Origin: Thermothielavioides terrestris NRRL 8126
Lineage: Eukaryota; Ascomycota; Sordariomycetes; Sordariales; Chaetomiaceae
Direction: 5' to 3'
NCBI RefSeq assembly: GCF_000226115.1
Contig: NC_016457.1
Location: 1,736,001 to 1,800,000 of the forward strand
DNA length: 64,000 nt
Within the stretch, counting starts at the first letter, position 1; the number at the start of each line of letters is the position of its first letter. The translations under genes were made by a program, and so were the position numbers. Below the pieces are notes generated by a model. That model was not told the origin of the DNA. It saw nothing but the letters and a program-made list of their open reading frames with translations, and did not search any database. Shown here piece after piece: positions 22,433 to 32,774 of this stretch.

Positions 22433-24528
22433 ATGTTCAGTAACCTCGAGCGGCGCTTCCGGGACGTTGTCGACGACATCAATGAGACCTTGATTGGCAT
22501 TTCGCTCGACCCGCGCCTGATGCCGCACTCCGCAGGCTACCTCGACGTCGCCCAGCGCCCCGTCCGCTCGTGCGCGAGCACCCCGTCGCTGCGCTCGCGC
22601 GATGGCACCGTCCCGCCGCACGCGAGGGCGGATCCGGGAGGCAATGTGCGTGTGGTTGTGAGGGTGCGCGCGTTTCTGCCGAGAGGTGAGGGCCACTCTC
22701 GATAACGCCCGGGATACACACAATTTCGGATGCACGTTACGTTAATGCTGATGCTGGATATACACGCCCAGAGATCGAGCGGAATGCACAATGCCTCATC
22801 CGCATGGACCCTGTCCGGCAGCGGACCACGCTGCTCGTCCCCAACGACACCGACCCGGCCAACGCGCGGGCGCGGTCCCGCAAGGTCGTCGAGGAAAAGA
22901 CTTTTACCTTCGACAAGAGCTTCTGGAGCCACGACCCGAATGACGAACATTACGCGACGCAGGAAGACATCTACGACAGCTTGGGCGAAGAGTTTCTGGA
23001 CCACAACTTCGAGGGGTACCACACATGCATCTTCGCCTACGGCCAGACCGGCTCCGGCAAGTCGTACACGATGATGGGCACGCCAGACCAGCCGGGCCTG
23101 ATACCGCGGACATGCGAGGACCTGTTCGAGCGCATCGCAGCCGCGCAGGAGGAGACGCCCAACATCAGCTACAACGTGCGCGTATCCTATTTCGAGGTCT
23201 ACAACGAGCACGTCCGCGACCTGCTGGTCCCCGTCGTGCCGCACCAGCCGCCTTACTATCTGAAGATCCGCGAGTCCCCGACCGAAGGCCCCTACGTCAA
23301 GGACCTCACCGAGGTGCCCGTCCGCAGCCTGCAGGAGATCCTCCGGTACATGCGCATGGGCGACAGCAACCGCACGACGGCCAGCACCAAGATGAACGAC
23401 ACCAGCTCGCGCAGCCACGCCGTCTTCACCATCATGCTCAAGCAGATCCACCACGACCTCGAGACCGACGAGACGACGGAGCGCAGCTCCCGCATCCGCC
23501 TGGTCGACCTGGCCGGCAGCGAGCGCGCCAAATCCACCGAGGCCACCGGCCAGCGCCTGCGCGAGGGCAGCAACATCAACAAGTCCCTCACCACGCTCGG
23601 CCGCGTCATCGCGGCGCTCGCCGACCCCAAGCAGCAGCGCGGGCGCAACGGCTCGCGCAAGGACCACAACTCGTCATCCTCGTCCTCCTCCTCCTCCGTC
23701 GTCCCCTACCGCGACAGCATCCTCACCTGGCTGCTCAAAGACTCGCTGGGCGGCAACTCCAAGACGGCCATGATCGCGTGCATCGCGCCGTCGGACTACG
23801 AGGAGACGCTGTCGACGCTGCGGTACGCGGACCAGGCCAAGCGCATCCGCACGCGCGCGGTGGTCAACCAGGTGGACAGCATCAGCACGGCGGAGCGGGA
23901 CGCGCAGATCGCGGCCATGGCGGCGGAGATCCGCGCGCTGCAGCTCGTGGTCGGCGACTCGCGCCGCCGCGAGAAGGACGCGCGCGAGGCCGAGGAGAAG
24001 CTCGAGGAGTACCAGGCCCGCGTGCGCACCCTGCAGCAGGCCATGGAGGAGCGCAGCCTCGTCGCCGAGGGCAAGATCCGCAGCCTGCAGACCGAGAACG
24101 AGGCCCTGCGCCGCCACCTCCGCCTCGCCCTCGACAGCCTGCGGAACCCGATCCCGCAGCTGCCGGCCGTGTTTGCGTCTGGAAAAGGTGCGGCTGCTGG
24201 CGGTGGTGGTGACGACGACGAGAACAAGGAGAACGAGCGCCGCGACGTTGCTGATGCTGCCGAGAAAGATAACGACAACGACAACGACGACAACAACGAC
24301 GACGGGTACGCCTCGGCGGACACGGAAGAGGATGACGCCGCGGCGGCGGCGGCCGCGCCCCTGGGATATGAGCGGCACGCGGACGACGTGCACGAGCACA
24401 TGCGCGGCCTTCTGCGCGATCTGGACTTGTTCCGCCGCAAGATCGGCGACGACAAGTCCCGCTTCCTGCTCGACCGCGGCGGCGGTCAGCGCCGGCCGCT
24501 GGGGAATATGACCAATATCATCGTCTGA
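22433..24528 (+). CDS. kinesin-3-like motor, short form
   Basis: Exons 22433-22685 and 22772-24528, 669 residues. The motor begins NVRVVVRVRAFLPREIERNA across the intron, then CIFAYGQTGSGKSYTMMGTP (P-loop about residues 175-182), SYFEVYNEHVRDLL, NDTSSRSHAVFTI (switch I), IRLVDLAGSERA (switch II), INKSLTTLGRVIAAL and the neck STLRYADQAKRIRTRAVVNQ. The NEHVRDLL and EGYHTCIFAYGQTGSGKSYT wording is kinesin-3 (Unc104/KIF1). A Ser run is inserted before VPYRDSILTWLLKDSLGG. After the neck there is one coiled coil (~residues 450-540), an acidic Asp/Asn-rich linker, and a short end; I see no FHA or PH domain. It may match the fungal short kinesin-3 paralogue. The N-terminal ~75 residues are unlike other motors. 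Confidence 0.9.
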
Positions 24529-25297
24529 ATGAATGGCTGGGATGGAACGCGGACTCGACGACGATGATCCTTCTCTCTCTTTTTCCATTTTTCCTAGTTT
24601 GGCTTGGTTGTTCTTAACCATAGGTTCACGACCTGACTGATGAGAGCAAGCGGAGTTGTATTTTGTATCGTTGTTGCTGTTACTCCATGGAGTTGGGGGC
24701 TCCTGGGTGTTGGCTTGTCGGGTTCCCATAGGATAGGCATGGCATAAAGTCGGAAGAGGTTGGGGGGTGTGGGATGCGGAACGCGCAAGGCGTTGTGAGA
24801 TGGACGGTCGCCAAGTCTGGTTGTTGAGATCGAGGATAAAACACATGATTCCCTTTGTGCATGTATATCGAACACGCTTCGAGTTGTCCATACTTGAATG
24901 TCCTTCTTCACGGTGATACCTCAACTCCCAGAGCAGAGCAACAATGTGAAAATTGGGAAGGAAATGGCTGCGTAGGGTATCTATCTCCTCCCCGAGCTAG
25001 TTAAACCCAATGCAAATGCCCATGCCATGACGCCGAGCAATAAGTAGATGGGCCGAACCGGATTCTAACCACCGACTCCTCTATCATGCAACGCCAGCCG
25101 GTCGCCCCCAATGCAGTATGACCGTCAGAACGCCTAGTTATCCCATTCAGTTCCGCTCTTTTCATCAGCGTAAATGCACTCGCCGAAGCCATGCGAACAT
25201 TAAAAACCACCGTCCCCACGAAACGACCAAACTGCACGATACCGTCTCCACCAGCTTTCCTGTCCAAACAAAGAAACACCACCCCCAAAAACACTGA
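24529..25297. other. convergent 3' intergenic region
   Basis: Between the ends of the kinesin gene and the unknown acidic protein gene. A tRNA-like stretch near 25040-25110 was examined and rejected. No gene seen. Confidence 0.45.
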
Positions 25298-26950
25298 CTA
25301 CTCGACCTCCTCAATCAGCCTCTTCCCCGCGGAACCCGGCCGATTCTTCTGAAGCAGCTTGATCCGGGGCCTGCGGCTGCTGCTGCTGCTGCTGCTGCTT
25401 GACGACGCGCTTGACGAAGCGCCCGGCGAGCCCGGCTCCTCGGAGGAGGAGGAGGAGGACTCGGAGGAGGAGGACGGCGACCGCCTCTCTGCAGACGGCG
25501 GCGACAGCACGGGATGGCGGAGCACGATGATCCTGTCCGGGGAGGCGGAGCGGGAGCCGTCCGGGCTGCGGCTGGGGACTCGGATCTTGGTGATCGGGAC
25601 TGGGCTGCTGCCGCCGGAGGAGGAGGAGGAGGAGGAGGAAGTTGGCGACGGGGCGGAGGAGGGGGAGGGAGAAGAGGTGCTGCTGCTGTCCGTGTGCGCT
25701 GGTCTGTCGCGGCTCGGCGTGGACGGCGCAGCGGGCGCTGTGGGCGTTTCCCGGCACTTGTCGAAGGGGTCGTCGGGGACTGCGGCCGGGTTGGCGCGGC
25801 TGACCAGCTTCCGCCGTTTCATGTCGTAGTGACGGAGCTTGAGGGGCGGGTAGTAGTATTGTATGCGGATCTTGTTGGGCGGGCTGGCCGCCTCGGCGTC
25901 GTCGGCGTCTTCCAGCGCCGCTGACTTGCGCTTCTTGAGGTTGGCATGCAGGCTGGCGGTCGTCGATGTCGAAGCGTCGGTATCATCACCGCTGTCTTCG
26001 TCGCTCGCATTATCTTGGCTGGGACTCCTCTGCACGGCGCTAACGCTGGACTCGCTCTCGCTACTCTCTGACTCGGAATCCGTAGGGAGCTTGAACGCAG
26101 GTTCCCCGGGTAAAACGACACCGCGCTGGCGCCGACGGCGCTGGGGCTCGACCAAGCCAGCAAAGAGGTTCATCTCAATGTGAGGCTGCTCGGCGGCCTC
26201 ATCCTCGTCGAGCTCGAAGCGGACGGCGGCTGGATTGGTGGCCAGCATCGTCTCAGTCTCGAGGTTGGCGCGAGCTAGCTGGCCCAGGAACTCGGGCAGC
26301 ACACTCATCAGGCCCGAGCCGCGAAGCATGGCGGCGTCAACCCGCATCCTGGGCTTAGCGGCGGAGTCGGCCCCGCGCTGCCGAGTCCGGAGGTCGACGA
26401 TCTGGTCCAGCTCGGCGTCAGAGGCAAGCGTGGGCTCGGCGAACTCGGGGAACGCCTCGCTGTTCATGGACCGCCGCTCAGCGCGGCGGAGTTCCCGCGG
26501 GCTGGCCCCGTCGGGCTCGGAAGCCGACGGGGAGGGCATGACCTTCGGGACTAGTCGGAGGGGCGCTGCGCAACGTGTCAGTTAGGGCTCGAGAGGCCGC
26601 AGAGAAAGCGGAGTTTAGACCTTACCTTCAACTTCCAAGTTAAACAGGTTGGGGAAAGTGCGCAAGAGGGAGGTCGGGCGCTTTGCTGCGTAGCGATAGC
26701 CCTTAAAGTATCGATCCGCCCAGATCCTGGCTTTGGCTGTCAGCGTCGAAAGGGGCACGCTGTCGTCGCTGTTGAAATATTCGAGCGCAATGTCAACAGC
26801 CTGGCAAAGCATGGCCAGGTCGCCCCGTTTTGAACGAGGCGGCTGGACAGCGTAGGCTTGCTTAACGGGCTGAACGGGCTTGACAAAGGGGCGCGGTTTG
26901 CCCGCGGCGAGGAGCGCCCTGTCCTTCACCACGATCCTAATTGGGGCCAT
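25298..26950 (-). CDS. uncharacterised acidic/Ser-rich protein
   Basis: Exons 26950-26626 and 26565-25298, 530 residues; the junction reads LEVEGAAPLRLVPK. I do not recognise it. The first ~108 residues look folded: MAPIRIVVKDRALLAAGKPR, then LAMLCQAVDIALEYFNSDDS and ARIWADRYFKGYRYAAKRPT, SLLRTFPNLFNLEVE. A second conserved-looking block follows at ~165-225 (GLMSVLPEFLGQLARANLET, QPHIEMNLFAGLVEPQRRRR). The C-terminal half is disordered: acidic Ser-Glu runs, KIRIQYYYPPLKLRHYDMKR with RKLVSR (a possible basic nuclear signal), then Ser homopolymers and a basic RPRIKLLQKNRPGSAGKRL tail. Composition suggests a nuclear protein; function unknown. Confidence 0.75.
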
Positions 26951-29298
26951 GGCGCAGAGAGCAGGAGGTCGAAGAACAGAGGCGGATGGGACGAAGTAAA
27001 GCCAAACGGAGGAGGGTCGAATTGGAAAAGGTTAAACTCCAGCAGATGGGAAAAAGAAATCGACTGTCGGGATATAAGAAGAAAGGATATCGAGAAGGGC
27101 GAAGGAGAAAGGGGAAGACAATAAGGAGGCAAGGAAGACAATAAGGAGATAATCAGGACAATAAGGTAGTAGGAAGGACAATAGCTAAGGAGATGGGGCG
27201 TCAAGCTGGGCGCGTACCGAGCAGTTGCGGCCACTTCAATAGGTCAGGCGCGTATTGTTCGAAGCAAGGCGTAAATCGGCGGTGAAAGTAATCCGTAGTT
27301 TGTTGCTATTCTGCCCAACGCCAGCTGGCGGGCGATCTGCTGGACCAGGAAAGTAGGAGTCAAGCAAGGAAAGATCCAGAAACGAGCCGGGCGACGTGGT
27401 GTGTCTCTGGTGTGCTTCAGCGTGGGCCCAGGTATGACGGTTGCAGAAGATAGTATGAGTTTGCAAGAGTTACATGGATAAGTAAGGATTGAGACCAATT
27501 AGAGGCAGGTTGCGAGGTACCTGAACGCTGGTTGTGCAGTGCCGCTCGATTCACATGCACCAGGAGACGGAGTGGATGAACCAGTGGTGATGACGGACGG
27601 AGCGCGAGTTCGAGGATTGAAGATCCACAGCTTCAGAGAGTCCAAAGCTTGCACTCGGACAGCTCAGCCTCCAGCGTTACAGCGCTATCCCGACCGATCT
27701 CGTGGCGTCTCTTCAGGTAGCTCAGGTTGGGCCTCACACCTCAGTCTCACCCGTCACGTTGTTGATTCAGAGAAGGACTCGAACGGTCCAGGTGGTGGTC
27801 CCGCCAGCAATGACCCACCTCAACAGGCCAAGAGCCCCACTGACGTAAGGGTGCGCCTTACCAGAGCAGGTACTCCGTACTCCGCGGTGTTCACAGTTAC
27901 GACTGAGAGTATCGTGTGTGCTCGCTCAGCCTTGCCCAGCGCCAGTTCCGTCGTGTCTTGGCCACCAGAATTGGTGTTTGTTGGCCCAAACTTGACCGGC
28001 GGGAGTCCTCACAGCCACGAGGCTCTCGAAACCAAAGAACAATGGAGCAAAGCCATCCATGACAGGGTCAAGGGCTACCGGCCGGCCGACGGCCGAAAAC
28101 CATGGACGTGCTGTGGGACGGAGACGAATTGCATGTAAATTGGGAAAGGTTCGTTCCAAAGGTACCGCTGGTTGGCCTCCTCTTCTGGTTAACTGAGAAC
28201 GCCGGAATGGGTGACCTCTGGCCCGGCGGCCGGCAGTGGCCAGCAGCGAGCCCAGCTGGCCCGCCAGACAGGTAACCCCGCAGAGCGCGGTGGATGCTCA
28301 AACAACTTCCCCTCCTCATTCAGCAACACGATGCTTCAGCTGCGCCATGACTTCGGCTTTGGAAGCTGCATTCTGCATGGCAATAACCCTCAGCGCTGCC
28401 GAACTTCCAGCATGAAAATAAATAGAGTGGAAACAAAGACATGGTCTCCCTGCGGATGAGAGCACCGAGAGCTTGGCGGCGTCCTCTTGGCGAGATTTCA
28501 CAGTGCGAAGATGGAGCGCTTGCTCAATGGCCATTCAGCCCCACGGTCAGCTGCCCTGTCCTTCGGGGCCACATGTTGAAACAGGCAAGCTGCCCCTCCG
28601 GGTCCCGTTTCAGCTTCGGCCTGGCAGGGAAGAGCACCCGGCGAGACGGGCAGGGATTCCACCCACTCATTGTCCAGAGACGTCTCTCTTGGAAGTCAGT
28701 TGCATGTCTTGTAACTCAGGTAGCAATTGAACACCCACCTCTTCGCTTTCCTTGTATCGAAGGAGCTACATCCTGTCTTCCGTACAGACCTCCCTGGCAA
28801 CCCGGTACCTGAACCTGGTGACCCGGAACGAGGCGGTCTGACCCCCCGCGTAGCAAAACGCCAGCTCGGCCCTGCCCCTCGTTTCGTTGTTTCATCTGCA
28901 CTTAGCTACGCAGCAGTTAACGTTAAACGTCCCACTGCACCGTTGGGTCAAACCCTTGACTACCTTAGCAACTCGCGGGTGATTCGGCACCTTCCTCCGC
29001 AGCAGCAGGAGACAGAGCGCTTCGTCTCTCCGAATAGCGTCATCGCAACTTTTGGCCGGCGGTTGAAACGAAACAGGGGCCAAGGACCGACCCATCAATC
29101 CCGCCCCAGCCTGGTCGTGCGACCTATCACCACACACCACCACCTCCCACCGAGCAACATTGAGCTCCATCCTCCGCTGGCCACCCGCTCGCTGTTGAAA
29201 CTTATATTCTCCCCGAGCTTCCATACTTCGCATCGTCGCCTCAGCAGACATCACAGTCTGGCCCGTCTTCGACACTGTCCTCCCAGCCAACATCCAAC
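26951..29298. promoter_or_regulatory. 2.3-kb divergent intergenic region
   Basis: Between the divergent starts of the unknown acidic protein and the 4EHP gene. It holds the 20-bp tandem repeat at 27117-27196 and a TACTCCGTACTCCG string near 27871. Open frames (for example 27539-28138 and 28727-29374) have no domain features. The last 200 bases before 29299 are C/T- and CAC-rich, fitting a 4EHP 5' leader. Confidence 0.4.
27117..27196. repeat. 20-bp tandem repeat, four imperfect copies
   Basis: GACAATA(AGG) recurs at 27117, 27137, 27157 and 27177, exactly 20 bases apart, with the second half of each unit more variable. It lies about 170 bases upstream of the start codon at 26950, so probably in its promoter or 5' leader; on the sense strand it is pyrimidine-rich. 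Confidence 0.85.
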
Positions 29299-30386
29299 AT
29301 GGCGGCGCGCCCCCCGCTCTTCACGCGCGGCCTCTCGGGGCTCTCGCAGAGCTCCGACCCGAACTCGCCCATGAGCAGCGTGTCGTCGCCAGCCGAGCAG
29401 CGCGACGACGCCAAGCGCAACTTCCTGCGGACCATGCGCCCGCTGCCGACGCAGCACTACTGGAACGTGTGGTTCGACCGGCAGCAGCCGCCACAGCAGA
29501 CCGGCGCCACCAAGACGGACAACAGCGGCAGCAACAACAGCACGGGGGAGTACCAGGCGCACCTGGAGCAGGTGGGCGACCGCATCGCGAGCGTGCAGGA
29601 CTTCTGGCGGTACAACAACAACATGCCGGTCGACCAGATCAAGATGCGCGAGAGCATCTACCTGTTCAAGTCGGGCTTCAAGCCCGTCTGGGAGGACCGG
29701 CGCAACATCCTGGGCGGCAGCTGGACCTTCCGCGTGCCCAAGAGCATCGGGCCGGACGTGTGGACGCGCGTGCAGCTGCTGGCCATCGGCGAGAAGCTGC
29801 AGAGCGCGCTCGAAGAAGGTTAGTTACTCTCTCTTCCCCCCCACCTTTCCTCCTTTCCTCCCTCCCCGCTCTCACCACCCCACCCATCTACACTCACTCA
29901 TCCACCCACCCACTCACTCACTAACCCACTAACCCACCCCACCCCACTTGACTTGTAGGCGACCAAATCTGCGGCGTCGGCCTCTCCGTGCGCTTCAACT
30001 CGCACCTCGTGTCCGTGTGGCACCGCGACGCGTCGCGCCGGGCTTCCATCGACGGCCTGCTGCGGTGCGTGCTCGAGGAGCTGCCCCCCGAGCTGCGGCC
30101 CAAGCCGGACAACTACTTCTACAAGCGGCACGCCGACCACGCCGGCTTCCGCGCCCCGCCCGAGCTGCAGGCCGTCCTCGACTCGCAGCGCGCGCGCGAG
30201 GCAGCAGCGGCGGCCGCGGCGGCGGCCGCCAGGGAGGCCGAGGAGGCTAAGGAGACTGGTGTTAAGAAGACGGGGCAGCAAGAGAAGGAGAAGGAGAAGG
30301 AGACTGCTGCTGCTACTGGCGGTGCGGAAGAGGGGACAGAGCCTGGGGGTGGAGCGGTGGCTGCGTCTTCGGGTGGCGGGGAGTAA
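29299..30386 (+). CDS. eIF4E-family cap-binding protein, 4EHP (eIF4E2) class
   Basis: Exons 29299-29818 and 29959-30386, 315 residues. The order MRPLPTQHYWNVWFDRQQ, IASVQDFWRYNNNM, SIYLFKSGFKPVWEDRRNIL, GGSWTFRVPK, CGVGLSVRFNSHLVSVWHRD is the eIF4E core. KPVWED keeps the second cap-stacking Trp and its Glu. The position of the first cap Trp of eIF4E is a Tyr in GEYQAHLEQVGDRIASVQDF, aligned with the SYEQNIKQIG segment of animal 4EHP; together with SVRFNSHLVSVW this places it in the 4EHP class, which represses or modulates translation. The class call is from alignment by eye. An Asn/Gly/Ser insert lies in the first loop, and a ~95-residue Ala/Glu/Lys-rich tail follows the core. The intron is 140 bases and CCAC/ACTC-rich. 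Confidence 0.92.
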
Positions 30387-31048
30387 GTGTGCGTGAAGGC
30401 AGGGTAGATGGGTACGATGATCATGACGGCATGATATGAGCGGCTATGTTGTGCAAAAATGGGTGTTATGCTGATTGCTTGATTTACACGATACGGTTCG
30501 CAATGTATTTGCAGTGTCGCATATAACAACAAAGACCCTTTGGGCCTGTCTCCCTCCACCAACCGAAAAGAAGGGTTCTTTCAGATATCCCCCGTCATGA
30601 CCGGCATCGTCCTTCCTCCATGCTGGATTTACGCCTCTGGGCGAGATTGCCGTTGGCAGTCGTTGCGTGGCGCCTTTTCCCCGTTCACTTCAACAAGTTA
30701 GCTCCTTCGTAAACCTCAGCGAGTATCAGGATATGAATCACCTCTTTCCTCTCATGCCGGCTGTCGGTGGTCCGTTCGTTCCGTGATCTCCGCGGCACGC
30801 CCTTCCTCGACTGGTCCAATCGACATCCCCGGAATCGGCGTGCTGGTTCCCGCGGTATGGGCTTCCATTCACCGACGGGATGCCACCGTCGCGCCAATGC
30901 GCCGCTGCCTGCTGGGCAAGCCGTCTCTCCACCACCGTCCTTCGCATCCCCAGACGCGGCGTGTATCGTTCTTTCCAAGACGTTCACCCGTCTCAGTCAC
31001 TCGCTCATTCACTCACTTCACTCCTCCAACTTGGAGCCCCCCGGCCTC
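30387..31048. other. convergent 3' intergenic region
   Basis: Between the ends of the 4EHP gene and the EF-hand-like gene. No gene seen. Confidence 0.45.
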
Positions 31049-31909
31049 TCACCGCCAAACGCCCGCCCTCCTCATGACCCGGTCAAACTCGTCCTTGGCA
31101 ACCCCCTTCCCCACCCCGGCACCTCCGTTCGCCTCCAGAATCATATCCCGCAGCACCTCCTCCGTCACCAGCCCGTCCCCCTCTTTCTTATTACCACCAC
31201 CACCACCGCCACCACCTTCACCGCTCCCGCCGTGCGCAGGCTGATCCAGCCGCAGCAGCGCGGCGACTTTCCTCAGATGCTCGAGCGTGATGGCGGGCGC
31301 GTCGGCGTCGCCGCCGGCAAACAGCGCGTACGCCTCGTCGAGCTCGGCCCGGTGCGCTTCCTCGTCGTCGTCGCGCCGGCGCGCCTGCAGCTGCAGCGCG
31401 CAGATGCCGAGGAAGGCGCCGTACGTGGCGAACCCTTCGTCGTCTGGGTCGAGCGTCGCCGTGAAGGTGGCTAGTTGGGCGGGGCTGCTGGCGGGGATGC
31501 CGAGGGCGCTATGGGGCGGAGGCGGTGGTTGTTAGTTACTACCTTATGTACTGCACTGTGGAGTTGGATATGCTGGGGAGAGCGGGGGCCGGGGAAGGGG
31601 GGAAGGGGGGTAGGTCATTACATCAGTGCGCGTCTAACGTCGCCGATGGGGATGACGCCTTCTTTTTCGCCTTCCATGGGCTCGGCGAAGAGCGAGAAGG
31701 CTTCGCGGATCTCGGCCTCCTCCTCCGCTGTGAGGTTGTGTTCTTTTGCGAGCTTCGAGGGGCGCGCGGCCGTCGCCTTGGAGGTCGAAGCGGCGGCGGA
31801 CGAGGATGCGCCAGCGGCTGGTCGGCGGCGCTTCGGGGGCTGCAGTCCAGCAAAAAGGTAAGTATGACCACTCGGTTGACAAGTACTCAAGTTGTGGGTG
31901 GCATACCAT
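31049..31909 (-). CDS. centrin-like protein with degenerate EF-hands
   Basis: Exons 31909-31907 (only the ATG), 31839-31622 and 31508-31049, 226 residues. Spliced, it starts MPPKRRRPAAGAS, a far more natural start than unspliced alternatives; the intron reads GTATGC to CTGCAG. The segment KEHNLTAEEEAEIREAFSLF matches the first helix of centrin/calmodulin (LT..Q..E..EAFSLFD). Four EF-hand-like units follow (VIPIGDVRRAL, FATYGAFLGICALQL, ITLEHLRKVAALLR, VAKDEFDRVMRRAGV), but the loops lack the Asp-x-Asp calcium pattern, so calcium binding is unlikely. A poly-Gly run sits near residue 175. Basic N-terminus and dead EF loops resemble Rad33/centrin-like partners of the Rad4 repair complex; that is inference only. 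Confidence 0.78.
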
Positions 31910-32774
31910 GGCTGTCGTTACAATTGACGCCGCTTGCAGTGAATCTTGCTCTCGTGGGGTTCGGTGATATAACAGTAAATGCGATGAGCGCAAGAGCGTC
32001 GCGGCCTGCTGTTCCCAGTGGAGCCGGGGTCTCGCCAACTGCGCGCCAGTGCACGTGATGGACATCCACCTATTCCAGAACTTCAAATTCCCGCGAGCTG
32101 GGCCAAAATTTTCTCTCCCATTCAACACAACCCGAATCTGAGTGTGGGCGTCCACTCTTGCAAGAGTTGCACAGCGCTCTTGAGAGCAAGCAGTTGGATT
32201 GACATTTGCGCTTCTCCCTCCCGCCACTTTGCCTATTCTCAGTGCAGACAAAGCAAAGTTCAAGCCGGGGAGAAGAGAAGCAATTCCAAGGTAGGTTGGA
32301 AAACGCAGGTGATGCCGATCGAATCCCATCATGCATCGGCTCGGCGATTTCAGTCGCCTCCTGATCCCTCTGTCGTCTTCCCCGTTTCTCCCGTTTATGT
32401 CCGAGTGACGACTGCTTCATAATATGCTAGAGCTTGTCGCCTTCATACAAACCCAGGGCGCGCGAGTGTGGACGGTGAAGCAAGAGCGAAACCCCCGTGT
32501 CTCCGTCAGACGCGTCCGCGAGTTCACAGCGCCGGGATTTCTGTCGGATCTCGATGGCATAGGCTCGTGGAGACATCCACTGTGTAAGCTAATTTAAGTT
32601 TCCAGCTGGCTACCTGCCTGCCTGTACGTGCCTGATTTGATTTCCAGCGTAACGTCCTACCGACGACAGGTCTTCCGTCGCTACCATTTGGCTTTCTCGG
32701 GAGGAGCCACCTCCCTGAGCATGACATCTGGGTCAATCTCCTTCCCGCGTCGTTCGGCCCGCCCCTAATCCGAC
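31910..32774. other. intergenic region
   Basis: 5' flank of the centrin-like gene and 3' flank of glyoxalase II. A minus-strand open frame running through it into the centrin-like gene is out of that gene's frame and featureless. No gene seen. Confidence 0.4.

Noticed and set aside
25030..25115. possible tRNA on the minus strand (GGTTAGAATCC)
   Set aside because: The B-box-like string has no pairing T stem and there is no A box at the right distance.
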